Assembly (NCBI GenBank): GCA_000818945.1 | Contig: KN805390.1 | Coordinates: forward strand, 471,507 to 535,506 | Direction of reading: 5' to 3' | From: Schizochytrium sp. CCTCC M209059 | Taxonomy: Eukaryota; Sar; Bigyra; Thraustochytrida; Thraustochytriidae | DNA length: 64,000 nt | In this document: positions 20,610-31,649 of the stretch, in pieces | Numbering within the stretch: the stretch's first letter is position 1 | How the letters are laid out: every line of letters starts with the position of its first letter | Notes under the pieces: model-generated | Databases searched by the model: none | Told to the model about the DNA's origin: nothing | Seen by the model: the letters and a program-made list of their open reading frames with translations, nothing else | Program-made: the position numbers and the translations under genes

Positions 20610-20646
20610 TGGCTGGCTGGCTGGCTAGCTGGCTGGCTGGCTGGCT
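20610..20646. repeat. (CTGG)n microsatellite
   Basis: Nine or so CTGG-type tetramers with one CTAG variant. Confidence 0.85.
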
Positions 20647-21379
20647 GAGTTGAAAGAAGCAAGGGCCGAAAGACCTGGACTGGAGCGGAGCTCGTGCTTC
20701 CCCTGGCCGTTTGCTGGTGCGTTCTCCGCGCCCTGGTTTCGTCCCCCTTTTGCGACCCTTGGGTTTTGTCTGTCTGTGCGTCCCGCTCGCACGCGCGAGC
20801 CTTTCTGGCTGGCCTGACCGCCCAGCGGCCTCTGCAGACCGCGCGGGGCAAGTCGAGTGCTGGCGGCCCCACCGGGGCGGGTCTCTTTTGCATCGCGAAT
20901 CAGCCCCAAAACATGTGCGGGGCCGCGCTGCGAGCGCGCGAAAGACCCGCCGCTCACCCACCGCGCGCGGCCCGGCCACTCACTCACGTCCAGCTGCAGC
21001 CTCGACGCCACGCTGGCTGCGCCCCGTGCGCCCCGGCGAGCCTGGGCCCCGGCCGTCGATGGCTCTGCTTCTGCTCCTGGTCTGGCTTCCCCGGCCCCTG
21101 CGGCTCAGACCTGCGGTCCACGGGTCGCTCCCTCAGGGCCGCTTTTTCATTCGCCTCTTCCGCGAAGGCGTCGCTCGCTCAATCGCTCGCTCAATCGCTC
21201 ACTCACGCCGGGTCCGGGCAGGGGAGACGCCGCTAGCGGCCTTTTGAGACGCTTGTAGCGGCGGTGGCTCGGCTCGGCCTGCCCTGGCTTGGCTTGGCCG
21301 GCGTGCGGACTTCGTGGTAGCGGGGGATGAGGCAAGATGAAATTTCGAGGAGGGGACGAGGGAGGGAGGCAGGCCAGGC

Positions 21380-21380
21380 C

Positions 21381-21414
<34 letters not shown>

Positions 21415-21415
21415 A
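21380..21415. repeat. (CTGG)n microsatellite
   Basis: About eight perfect GGCT/CTGG tetramers. Confidence 0.9.
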
Positions 21416-22480
21416 CGGCCGGTTGGCATTCCGCAAAGCGCACGTCGACGAGGGAGGAGGTATAGTATAAGTAGCTCGGCTGGTCGCTGGCACTTGAGAA
21501 AGGGACAGACGCGAAGCGCGAGCCGCTGTGGGGCTGAGGGAACGCCCAGAGCCTGTCGGGGACGCACAGAATGGTGGGCGGCTCCACTGCGCGAGCCTGC
21601 CAGAAGGCCCCCTTCTTTAGCGCTGCGGGACGAGGGGTTCGGGGCAGTGGCGAGGCGAGAGAGATACATCGACCCCGCAATTCTCCCACTCCATGACCCC
21701 GCAGTACGAGAAGGGGCAGGCTGCCATCTTCGTGTCCCTCCATCTGTCCCTCCCTCTCTCCCCCCCTCTCTCCCTCCCTCGCTCGCTCGCTCGCTCGGAC
21801 CGATCGTCGATCTCCTGGCGGCTTCTGCCTCTGCCTCGAGCGACACGGCGCGTCGCAGCGGCTGCGACGCGGCTGCGACGCGCCGACCGCGTCGTGCACC
21901 TCGTGCCAGGTCTTCCCCATCCTAGGTGCGTGAAAGACGCTGCGGGGGGCTGCCCGATCGACAGACCGACCAACCCAACAAGACAGACCCACTGGCAATG
22001 GCAAGAGAGAAAGCGACCGACTGCTTCTTGAATGACCGCTTGAAAGCATGCTTGAAAGAGTCAGGGCCTGGACGAGCGGCCGATCGATTGAGTCGCCGAT
22101 TGACTCGCCTCACGCAGTTGCCGGGGGCGAAGAAAGTGCTCGTGCGTCGCGGCGCCGCGGCGTTCGCGCCTTTGCCGCAGGCCGAGCGGCCGCCAGGGAC
22201 AGAGACGCGAACGCGGACGTGGAATCGGCGAACGCGAACATGCACTGGCAGTTTGACAGTGAGTGAACTGCACACACGTCTCTCTCTCTCTCTCCGGGCG
22301 CCAACCGCAGACGCGGTAGGATTAGGTGACGAAGGAGGAGGCAACGGACGAGGAACGGGCGTGGCTCGGAAGGGGCGGGCGAGGTGATACGACGCGGCGA
22401 GTATCCTAACGGAAGCAATCTCTCCTCGATTGTTAACATTGAGAGCGAGATCGTGATCCATTCCAGAGCATGTTCAGTAA

Positions 22481-23872
22481 TTACTCAAGAGTAACCTATC
22501 ACGCGGCAGTCATGAGGTTCAACAGAATAGCGAGCTCAAACGAAACGCAAACTTGAACGTTTCTCAGCCTGAACGAAAGGTGGCGGGGCGCCTTAATGCG
22601 TCCCCCCTTGGACGTCGAGGACAAATCCACCACGCCATATCAGGCACGGTGCCCAATTGACCTTAATGCTGTGAGCTCCAAGGTGTTGGAGAACACTGGA
22701 AGTTCCGAGGGTGCCAGTTCAAATTGGTCTGGACGGCGAAAGACTTTACCTGATCTTTTTTGATAGCGACAGACAGGAAGACGAAGTTTTGCGACGTGTC
22801 CTGTTCGTCGGCTCATCTGTATATACAAAGGCAAAGTTGCGCTGCTTGCTTTCGTCCGCATCGAAGTGCGCAATGCTGTTGCGGCGACACAGAAGATCTT
22901 TGGGGACGCCGGAGAATAGCGAGTTTTTCGCGTTGCAAGGAGCGCGATGACTCACAGGGTTAAATGTGAAGCAAAATTTTTCTACGAAGGCAATCAGCGA
23001 AGAAATTCCGCAATCCCAACGCGTCACTACGCCTGCAGGCAGCGACAACAACCACGACCTTATCCCAATAATAGGAAAGAGGGGCTGTCAAGCTAGCATG
23101 TTCTTCTCTCCAACAACAGTCGCTCGAGCCAAACTAAAGCCATGCCACCAAGCTACAGACTCTGGCCAGCCAGCAAAAGCTCATAAGCACGTCATCTGTC
23201 ATTTGCCTTCGATCCTTGTATACTGCCTTCTTTATCCCGACCCGATTCAGCCCCCCCTATAAACTACAGATAAGCGACAGTGAAGTGGACCATCGGGCCA
23301 TTTCACCTTGCACTTTCCGCCACAGAAACGTACAATCACAATGAGCAATACAAGGCGCTTCATGGAGGCAGCGGACTACCAGAGAAAGAAGGGCCTTGTT
23401 GAAGAGGTTCCCTGTACTGAAACTCATTCAAGCTCAACTCACATGCGAAAAATTAACTACACGTGACCATTCTTAATGTTGACCATCTGGAGAGAGTTTA
23501 AGGACAGCTTTGAGCTGTTTGTCGACCTCATCAACGTCGTTATATCTTTGTCAAGAAGTTCTTTATGCTGCTCATCATCGTCGCGGTCTGTGCAAATACA
23601 ATCTTCGATCAAGGATTCTTTACGAAAATCCTCTATGACACAATCGCGGGAGACGATCATCCTCGTCACCAAGTCTCGACCGGCGGGTTGCTCAAATTTC
23701 ATGAACTCGGTATCCAGTCTCTGCTTGGCATCTTCGTGAGAAGTGCTGTTATTCGTGTATTGTCTTTCTTCATTTGACGTAAGCTCAAACCGGTTCCATG
23801 GGTTGCAGATTGAGCTGCAGATCCGGGTGGGGAGGTGACGTGAAGAGGATTTGATGCCCCGCCAACCTTACT
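22481..23872. other. Lower-GC island, no intact gene
   Basis: Base composition drops visibly compared with both flanks. Around 23476-23780 the plus strand has hydrophobic open segments in two frames (WREFKDSFELFVDLINVV, then KKFFMLLIIVAVCANTIF). They look like pieces of a multi-span membrane protein separated by a frame change, but I cannot assign them. Nothing else is recognisable. Confidence 0.4.
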
Positions 23873-24162
23873 TTATCGACTACTTGCGGCAGCACCTAAT
23901 CTATTGATTCTAACCTTCAGCTGAACTTTGAGCTGCGCGAGTTTGCTTGTGCTCGTTGTGTTGTACGGTACATCATACACAAGAAGCGCCGCAATAACCT
24001 CGATATTCTTTAGCTTCGCGACGTCAAGTACGATTAGCGGTAGCGACTTGTGGAAGCTCACAGTGTCTATAATGATCAGGGACGGCTCGGGAAGATTCGG
24101 TAGGAACTGCGTCCGCCACCACAATGCAAAATTGTTCCCATTGCAATAAAAGCGTCAAAGAT
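23873..24162 (-). pseudogene. Decayed DDE transposase fragment (Tc1/mariner or IS630-like)
   Basis: A minus-strand open segment of about 95 codons reads NNFALWWRTQFLPNLPEP, then SLIIIDTVSFHKS. This matches the pattern around the second catalytic aspartate of Tc1/mariner-IS630 DDE transposases, where (I/V)-x-D-N-A-S-F-H-K-S is usual. The usual Asn-Ala after the Asp reads Thr-Val here. Further on, VYDVPYNTTSTSKLAQLK sits where the PPYSPxLNPIExxWxxLK block would be expected, but the prolines and the catalytic Glu are not kept. I see no N-terminal part, helix-turn-helix or terminal inverted repeats. It is a relic and not functional. Confidence 0.5.
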
Positions 24163-24300
24163 GTCCCACCCAGAGTCTAGAAATCGCTCGGACTGCGCAT
24201 ACAGCTTGAGCGCGAGTTCGAAAATGTAAATGCACATCAAGATCTTGTCGACCTGCCCGACCGAATTTCTCCTTTGCAGCCTTCTATGGCCCCCGTTACA
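24140..24300 (-). pseudogene. Fragment of a voltage-gated cation channel (S2-S3 region)
   Basis: The minus strand encodes VDKILMCIYIFELALKLYAQ followed by SERFLDSGWDIFDAFIAMG. This is the pattern of the S2 helix (F-x-x-E-x-x-L-K-x-Y-A) and start of S3 (WDIFDxxI) of voltage-gated Na/Ca/K-type channels. The frame ends at a stop shortly after, and no S4 arginine ladder or pore follows. A different frame takes over as the transposase-like segment within about 20 bp. Upstream on the minus strand there is a good acceptor (pyrimidine tract plus CAG near 24616) and short open stretches, so it may be the remnant of a multi-exon gene. Confidence 0.5.
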
Positions 24301-26110
24301 CTTTTTCTGACCTTTTCATTTCGCTGATGCCCTTTATTAATCTCGAGACGCAAACGTCCGGCGACGTTTTGGAGGGGACGCTCATCGTTTCAGTATACCC
24401 CTTCTCCCCCTCTTCACCGCGCGACCGCGTCGTATGCTCGTTTGCGTCCATTGTAGCCGCCCACTTCGTCGCGATCTGCACGCCATCGACCCGAGTGTTT
24501 TAAAATACATCTTCAATGTCTCGTCACTTCTCGCATAGACGGTAGGAAAAACAATACTCTGTGCCTCTGGAAATGGTGGGTATTCATTTTCGGTAACAGA
24601 AGTCTGTCTCGTGGGCTGAAAAAGAAGATTCAAGAAACAGAAAAATCATTATCAGGAAAAGAATCAGCAACAAACAGATGGAGGGGAATTCAGGCAGACA
24701 GGAAGGCGGGGTAAAGGAGAATTACTTTTTCTCTCATCTCACCTCATAATTATCATCATCATTATCCTCAGAATATATCCGCAAAAGTAGCGCCAAGGCT
24801 ATGCTATGAATATTGGAAAGCCTCCGGCGCACCTCATGCTCACTTGCGGCGCTTATGTGCGCCAGCAAGCTCTCGCGCGGCAAACGAGGATGTCAGAGAG
24901 GACGGTTGGCTCGACGGCATTAGCGTCAAGCACACGACTCTCATTGCTCTGGCGAGAAGCCAAGAAAGCGAGAGGCCTTGATGGGCAAAAGACGAGGATC
25001 TCCCGTCAGATAGATGATCTTGGGTGTCACTTGCAATGTAACCAGGCAGTAGTCGTCGAGCGCTTTGAGTGAGTCTCTGCGCGGGAGCAATGGTGTCTCT
25101 CTTCGATCCATTTGCTCCGCTCGGCCCATCGAGCGCGGACTCAAAGGGTTGAAGCGACCAGAGGGCAAAGACCAAGGCATCTTTTACGACCGAAATTCTG
25201 CTTCACTCAACTGACCAGCAAAGTGTCAATTCCTCGACTACACGGTACAGCGTCTGGTTCTGGGTTTGTTCTCGTTCTCGTGCCGGGTGTTTCTTGTTGA
25301 TTTTCTTTCTTTCGATCGACTCTCTTTCTTTGTTCCTCGAGTTGCGGGTCTGCCTCGGCCCGGATCACGAGCAGCGTACCTGTGCGAGAGACGGGACGAG
25401 ATCGCACTCGACGCTGGAGCGAATCCCTTGTCCAATCTTCGCACCTCCCACATGGGTCGCGTATTCAACAAAGCATAAATGCTATAGATACCCTTCGTTT
25501 TGCTCAGTCAACAAGTGATTTATGCGTCGACGCGTGGACGGACGATCCTTTCTATTTCCCTTTTTCCATCCCTTTTCCATTCATCTCATTGATTAAACTT
25601 TTTGGCGTCAAAGAGATGGCATGGGTCCCACTACGCTGGTGGGACGTGCCTCGGCGCGCTGCGAGAGGTCCCTGCAGATTACTCCATGAGACTATTCGCG
25701 CTGTCAATTTCTCACGCAATGCATCCCATGGCAGCGCGTTTATGTATACCTTTGGTGGCAGTTGCCTTCGCCTCCGTCACGCCATGTCATACTTGCTTTG
25801 CCAAGAGCCACAGAAAGAACCAGACCTTGCCTCCATACCACAGCATACTAATACTATGTTTCTGCTGTCCGCCTGGTGCTTTCACCCTTACTTGGTGAAT
25901 AGTACGATTGCCGCACGGAAAGACACAGTCCAACAAGATCGACTAAGGCAGAGCGCACAGCACAGCACAGCACTGCACAGCACAGCACGGTGAGTTGCGG
26001 TCGGTCGATTCGCCGGTTGCTCGATCGATCGGTCGGTCGAAGTGAGAGCCTGTCTCCTGTTGGGGTGTTGAAGAGACGGACAGCTGGCCACCTACCAACC
26101 AAGACGCTCT
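24301..26110. other. Gene-free region, partly decayed
   Basis: Short frames only. The first 900 bp continue the lower-GC island and may hold further exon remnants of the channel-like sequence on the minus strand (for example near 24382-24616). A CACAG pentamer array lies near 25957-25988, followed by a GATC/GGTC-rich stretch near 26000-26040. No supported gene. Confidence 0.5.
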
Positions 26111-26863
26111 TCACATGGCAACTCGCTCATCCGCATCAATCGATGCCATGATTCGCATCATTGGATGGCCCTCGAGGTCGTGAAGCTGCTCGAGGGCTTT
26201 GGCGGTTGCGTAACGAAGCTCTTGAAAGGCCTGAACACTCGTTAAAAAATGTTGCTCTTCTCCGCTCGCGGTACGAAAAGCCAGCATTATCTGCGGCTCT
26301 CCCGACGCCTTTGAACGCTTGACGTGCCACTCGAGGTCCTGCAAATGCGTGTGTCCCGGTCGATTGCTCAGTGCGCGGGTCTCGATGCGGGCATGCGCGG
26401 CGTGAAGCCGCTTTGCAAATGTCTCTGCAAAGCCCTCGGGAAAACCAAGCAAGACCAAGTCTCGTTGCGTGACCTCGCGAGGGACACGTTGACGCGCCGC
26501 TTCCCGCGCCAGCAAGTACATGCCCGACATGAGGCGCGGGTCTTCTTCCGCCGTCGTCATGTAATTTGCTTGCGCCTTTCTCGCCTCTTCCCCTTCATCT
26601 TGCTTGGGCTCTTCTTTCTTATCTGACAGCAGCCTTTCGAGCGCTGCGTCCAGGAGGTTCGCGAGCGCGGGCTCTTCGAGCTCGACGAGACCGTCGAGCG
26701 CGGCCAGCAGCGGCGCGGCGATCCCGCCCTCCTGCCTCCGCCCCACGAAGGTGCGCGGCGCCGTGGCAGCCTCGCGGCGCCGCGAGGCCTCGCGCAGGAT
26801 ATCGACGTCGCGCTCATGTCTCGCGCCGGAGCCCGACGACAGCGTCTCCGCCGGCGCCTGCAT
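26111..26863 (-). CDS. COMM domain-containing protein (COMMD5-like)
   Basis: A 250-residue protein. The C-terminal 75 residues form a COMM domain: LQDLEWHVKRSKASG, then a beta-rich segment with IMLAFRT, then FQELRYATAKALEQLHDLE. The FQELRY element and the final helix are most like COMMD5, though the paralogue call is tentative. The N-terminal half is helical and charged, as in COMMD proteins. COMMD proteins form a heterodecameric ring with CCDC22/CCDC93 (the CCC complex) that works with retriever and WASH in endosome-to-surface recycling. The start is the ATG at 26863. The open frame continues upstream but is Arg/Gly/Ala-rich. It is divergent from the TBC RabGAP gene 311 bp away, another endosomal-traffic gene. 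Confidence 0.82.
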   Translation of the reverse strand: MQAPAETLSSGSGARHERDVDILREASRRREAATAPRTFVGRRQEGGIAAPLLAALDGLVELEEPALANLLDAALERLLSDKKEEPKQDEGEEARKAQANYMTTAEEDPRLMSGMYLLAREAARQRVPREVTQRDLVLLGFPEGFAETFAKRLHAAHARIETRALSNRPGHTHLQDLEWHVKRSKASGEPQIMLAFRTASGEEQHFLTSVQAFQELRYATAKALEQLHDLEGHPMMRIMASIDADERVAM

Positions 26864-27174
26864 CGCGGGCGGCAGCAGGCCTGCCGTCGCAGACAGGCCT
26901 GGGCCAGCCGCCCGCCGGGCTCCGCGCGCCCGCCCGCCCCGCCGACGCGGGCCTGGGACGCGCAACCTGTGCTCGCCAAAAGCGATCTGGGCTGCGAACT
27001 CGAAGGCCAGTCTCGGAAAAGCCTCGCGACGCTCGCGCTGCCGGGCGCGGCGCGGCTGCGACCTCGCGCGCGGGGGAGCCGCACCTGCCGAGGGGCGCGG
27101 AGAAGACAGCTAGCTGCGCGTAGCCTGCGTCGCGCACGCAGGCCCCGCGCTCGCAGGCGCCCTGGCCGCCGGAC
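26864..27174. promoter_or_regulatory. Putative bidirectional promoter region, COMMD/TBC pair
   Basis: A 311-bp very GC-rich spacer between two divergent start codons. No TATA-like box is obvious. Shared promoter function is inferred from spacing alone. Confidence 0.45.
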
Positions 27175-29616
27175 ATGGCGGAGCAGCGCGCCGTGGCCGG
27201 CGGCGGCGGCGACGGCGGCGACGACCTCGCGGAGACGACGGCGGCGGCAACAGGGGGAGGCGCACAGAGCGCACAGCAGCAGGAGACGATTGGCGCGCAA
27301 GATGCGGAGGCCATCCTGTCAGCATCGCCGCTAACGTCGCAGGATGGCGAGCAGGTGATCTCGCTGGAGCTCATCGACGATACCCGTCTTGGAGCCGTAG
27401 TAAAATCCTTTCAGCACCCGGACCTGCTCAAGGAGGCTGGGAAGAACGAAGAAGAGGGGTCCGACGCGAATGAAGAGGGGCTCGACGCAAATGAAGCCGT
27501 CGACGCCTTCATTGTCGTAGTGACAGCAGTAACCGAAGGCAATTTGGCCCACGAGCGAGGCCTGCGAAAATATGACCAGCTTGTCCAAATCGGCGAAACG
27601 CCGATCGAAGCGTGCACAGACTATCGCAACGTGCTGCAGCGACTCCGCGTGGAGCGGCCACTACGCCTCAAATTTGTGCGCAAGCCGGGACCGCCACCTG
27701 AGCTAAAGCGATTTAGATCTCGAACACAGTCTAGTTCTGCATCGCAGTCTCAGCCTTCTGGGTCGGCCAACTATGTGGTCGTGCCGAGGACTCGACAAGA
27801 GCAGATCTTGGACATGCACGTGGAAGCTCTCGTGTCGGGGTCGATTGACCAGATCCGCGAGGTCGCCTTTCATGGGCTTGCAGAACGGTATCGTCCAGTG
27901 TATTGGCGCATCTTGCTGGGCCTGCTTTCGCCGGATAAAGGGACTTGGCGCGAAACCTTGCAACGCAAGCGGACCCTGTACAATGAGTACAGGCGAGAGT
28001 TTGGACGCATTGGCCGTGCGGAGGCGTCGCCATCACAGGCAGACGTTGAGCAGGTATCTACGCGACCTTCACGTCTCAAAGGTCAGGGATGGTGGGAGCA
28101 AGACTTTCCCTCTCCGCCGGCCCAACAACAGCAGCATCAGAAACAGCCGCGGCAATCGCTTGTGTCGGAGTCAACTATTCAGGAATCCGTGGGTAGCGTC
28201 TTTAACGACGACCTCGAGGATGACGCTGACGACGACGACAATCTTGGTGTTGACATTAATGTTGATGAGAACAATAGTAACGATGATGGTGACGAGGGCG
28301 GAAAAGTCACTTGTGGCGCAACGGATATGTTGGAGTTGAACGACAAGGATGGTGTTGCCAAGAAAACTTTGGTCGTGATCAATGAGGCGGCGGGCAAGGA
28401 TACGGAAGCAGATCCTCGTGCTCTGGAGCCACGAGAGACGAGTAGCGTCCCGAAAGAATCAGATGTGAACATTGACCTTGGCAAGAGTGGCGACGCTAGT
28501 TCTGCGTTGGCACAAGAAGAAAAAATACAAACGACAAGTCTCATCGAGCAACAACCTGTCGGGCTCGAAAGCGTCTTGTCAACCGCTGGTAACGTTGGGG
28601 ATGGCGCGAAGGAAACACGTCAGGATGCCAGCGATGACGACGAGGATGATCCCTTATCGTCCGTTTTGAAGGCGAGGCCAAACGAGCACGAAATGTCAGT
28701 GTCGTCGTCGTCGTTATCGTCGTTGGCAGCGGGGACGGTGAGGGGAGAAAGGAGATCAAGCGCGAGGTCAAACACTTCAGAAGACGAGGAGGATGAGGAG
28801 TTGCGCGAGACCATCTGGAAGGACGTGCAGCGCACGCATCCAGGTTTTCATTTTTTCGCAGAAGCCCGGTGCGAGGTAATGGAGCGCATTTTGTACATTT
28901 ACGCCAAGCTGAACCCTGCCATTCGTTATGTGCAGGGCATGAACGAGTTATTGGCACCCATCCTCTTTGCGTTTGGATCTCCATCGCTTGACCACTGCGA
29001 GGAGGACGCGCGGGGTCGACGCGAAGTGGACCTTGGTGCTTTTGCCCTCGAGGAGAACTACGAGGCGGACGCCTTTTTCTGTCTGTGCACGGTGATGGGA
29101 GAGATGCGCGACCTGTATATGCAAGGCATGGACGTGGACGCGGGCGGAATTCGCGGTCGAGGTCAGCAGCTCATGGCGCGCGTGCGACGCGTAGACCCTG
29201 CCGTTGCGGACCATTTGGACAAATTGGAGATGAATCCGCAGTTTTTCGCACTGCGCTGGATCACAACGCTGCTTTCGCGGGAGCTCCCGCTTCCGGACAC
29301 GGTGCGGTTGTGGGACAGCCTATTTGCGGACGCGAAGCGTTTCGACTTTTTGCTGGATTGCTGCTGCGCCATGATTTATCTTCAGCGCGTCGAGCTTCTG
29401 CGCAGCGACTTTGCAGGCGCGCTGCAGATATTACAAAAGTACCCGATGACGGACGTGGATGAGATTCTCGAGGTCGCCGCCAGCATTCAGGCCGACCAAC
29501 TTCGCGTGGAAGCTCGCCCTCAGAACACCCTGGTCTCGGCCATGGCTGCAGCCGTGCCGAGCGTCTCGGCGGGCTTGTGGAGCTTGCGGCGCTCTCTCAA
29601 GGCGGCGCTCGATTAG
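27175..29616 (+). CDS. TBC1D13-like RabGAP with N-terminal PDZ-like domain
   Basis: An 813-residue protein. Residues about 64-165 form a PDZ-like module (GAVV..., a VTAVTEGNLAHERGLRKYDQ block and VERPLRLKF). A TBC domain begins near 210 (AERYRPVYWRILLGL). It is split by a long acidic, Ser/Gln-rich insert (about 290-535) and resumes at about 540. The dual-finger residues are present: IWKDVQRT with Arg553 and YVQGMNE with Gln587. The rest, with FFALRWITTLLSRE and RLWDSLFAD, matches the TBC1D13 branch. TBC domains accelerate GTP hydrolysis on Rab GTPases, and TBC1D13 acts on Rab35. The PDZ-like domain may position it on a membrane partner. The large insert at this point in the domain is typical of TBC1D13 relatives, but its length and acidity here are notable. 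Confidence 0.9.
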   Translation: MAEQRAVAGGGGDGGDDLAETTAAATGGGAQSAQQQETIGAQDAEAILSASPLTSQDGEQVISLELIDDTRLGAVVKSFQHPDLLKEAGKNEEEGSDANEEGLDANEAVDAFIVVVTAVTEGNLAHERGLRKYDQLVQIGETPIEACTDYRNVLQRLRVERPLRLKFVRKPGPPPELKRFRSRTQSSSASQSQPSGSANYVVVPRTRQEQILDMHVEALVSGSIDQIREVAFHGLAERYRPVYWRILLGLLSPDKGTWRETLQRKRTLYNEYRREFGRIGRAEASPSQADVEQVSTRPSRLKGQGWWEQDFPSPPAQQQQHQKQPRQSLVSESTIQESVGSVFNDDLEDDADDDDNLGVDINVDENNSNDDGDEGGKVTCGATDMLELNDKDGVAKKTLVVINEAAGKDTEADPRALEPRETSSVPKESDVNIDLGKSGDASSALAQEEKIQTTSLIEQQPVGLESVLSTAGNVGDGAKETRQDASDDDEDDPLSSVLKARPNEHEMSVSSSSLSSLAAGTVRGERRSSARSNTSEDEEDEELRETIWKDVQRTHPGFHFFAEARCEVMERILYIYAKLNPAIRYVQGMNELLAPILFAFGSPSLDHCEEDARGRREVDLGAFALEENYEADAFFCLCTVMGEMRDLYMQGMDVDAGGIRGRGQQLMARVRRVDPAVADHLDKLEMNPQFFALRWITTLLSRELPLPDTVRLWDSLFADAKRFDFLLDCCCAMIYLQRVELLRSDFAGALQILQKYPMTDVDEILEVAASIQADQLRVEARPQNTLVSAMAAAVPSVSAGLWSLRRSLKAALD

Positions 29617-31161
29617 ATGCAACCCTATCGTCGTAAAACTTTTCTTTTCATCTTCCTGCCATGCTTTTTGCTGTTGCTGTACGTAGAAATGAGTGAGGTC
29701 CTGCACGCAGGTTCTGCGATTCGGTTGGGCCTTTCTGGCTCAGCTGTGTCATAATAACTAACCATTTGTAACGAGAGAAAAGGACTCTTGCGATGCAACC
29801 GCGCAGAGGCCGAGGCCGGCCGCCGACTGCGACCCACTAGCCATCCACCCAGCCAGTGAATCAGTCAGGCAGTCCGTCAGTCAGTCAGCCTGGCAGTACC
29901 GTGACCCGACTCGTCCGGCCTATAAGCCAGCCAGCCAGCCACCGAGTCAGGCCCCAACGGGAGGAATTGCGTTCGTTTGCTTGGCGTCGTGTCGCGTCGC
30001 GTCGCGCTGCTGCAATTTATATCTCTCGGCCGGGAAGCTGCTGCTGTTGTAAAGGAGGAGGAAGGCCTTGGCACTGTCGCCCGGGGAGGGGGCACGCTGC
30101 GAGTCGCCGGGACTCGCAGACAGCCCCCCTCCCTCGCCGGCTTTAGCGGGAGCAAGCTGCACAGGGAGGCCACGCAAAGACAGACGGGCAAGCACTGTAG
30201 GTAAACGAAGACCACCCAAAGGCAGGATTTGTGCAACGATGGGGAATGAAAATGATCATCGCATGGCCATCGTCGTTGGCAGCAGTGCAGGTAGGAGGGC
30301 GGTCGATGGATGTGCGGATCGATTGCACGGCAGCAGGCAAGGCAAGTAATACGCGGCCGGAGGCGGGCGACGCGGCGGACCGCGAAGTTTGTTCTTTGAG
30401 CATAATAACCTGCTGGTTTATCGATGGTAGCTGGTCGTGTTGGCAGCAGCAATGTCCTGCGCCCGGAGGAGTGAAGAACACTTGCGCGTTGCGGACTTTT
30501 CCGTCCGCCGTAGCTGCTCCTGCCTGCTGCTCGCTGCCTGCCTGCTGTTTTTCCGCGCTGCGTTCGCGGCCTTGTGGAGGGTGACCCGGGCACTACTACC
30601 CGTACTAACTGCTGCCGCCCTTTACACAAATAAGGGCCCGCCCAAGCACGCACAAGCAAGTAAGCACAAGCACGCACGAGCACCCAGAAGCGGCGAGCTG
30701 AGCCCAGTCCGCCTGACGAAAACCGCTCCGCGCGCACTCGCTCACGGCGAGCGGCCTCCTCCCGTCCTGCTGCAGCTTCGCCACGCGTGTCGCACATCTA
30801 TCTGGCCCAAAGGCCGGCCACGAGTCAGGCTCCGCGTCAGCTGCTGCTGCGCTCTCGCCCAAGATAAGCACCGAGCCACGGTCCTAGCAAGCAAGACCAA
30901 GATCATCGATAACCAGGCCCAGGCCCAAGCGCGAGCCCAAGCAAGCAAGCAAGCTCGAGACCGCGATCGAATGGAGGCGAAGCGGGGCGGAGGCGAGGCG
31001 AGGCGGAGGCCCCGTCGCCTTCAGGAGGACGGCAGTGGCGGCTTTTCGCAGCGAAGTCGGGCGCGGCTCTTCTTCCCGGATTGCAGCGTCACTCATGGGC
31101 CGGGGCAGTGCTGCTGCTAGTAGTATGAAATGCACGGGAGGGGCACAGGCAGCAGCGGCCT

Positions 31162-31649
<488 letters not shown>

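Larger units (their letters stand above)
17560..22480. other. GC-rich gene desert with satellite-like simple repeats
   Basis: Nearly 5 kb without a recognisable gene. Long frames exist on both strands (17206-18870 plus, 18560-20893 minus, 21147-22049 minus), but they are Arg/Ser/Pro-rich, built from microsatellites and lack domains. Visible content: GCGAG-type pentamers (18150-18205), a poly-G run near 18820, an ATCG array (about 19434-19461), a 21-bp minisatellite (20310-20390) and CTGG arrays (20610-20646, 21380-21415). Good plus-strand splice-donor sequences occur near 18301 (CCG|GTAAGT) and 20149 (CAG|GTAAGG), so spliced noncoding transcripts or 5' UTR exons cannot be excluded. Confidence 0.55.

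Noticed and set aside
18560..20893. Minus-strand open frame of 777 codons
   Set aside because: Built from PASQ, PPSMASQ and IDRSIDRS repeats that come from CTGG, 21-bp and ATCG microsatellites; no domain.
22711..22950. Plus-strand frame MPVQIGLDGERLYLIFF...
   Set aside because: Short, apparently starts at a non-ATG codon or weak context, and matches nothing I recognise; left as part of the decayed island.
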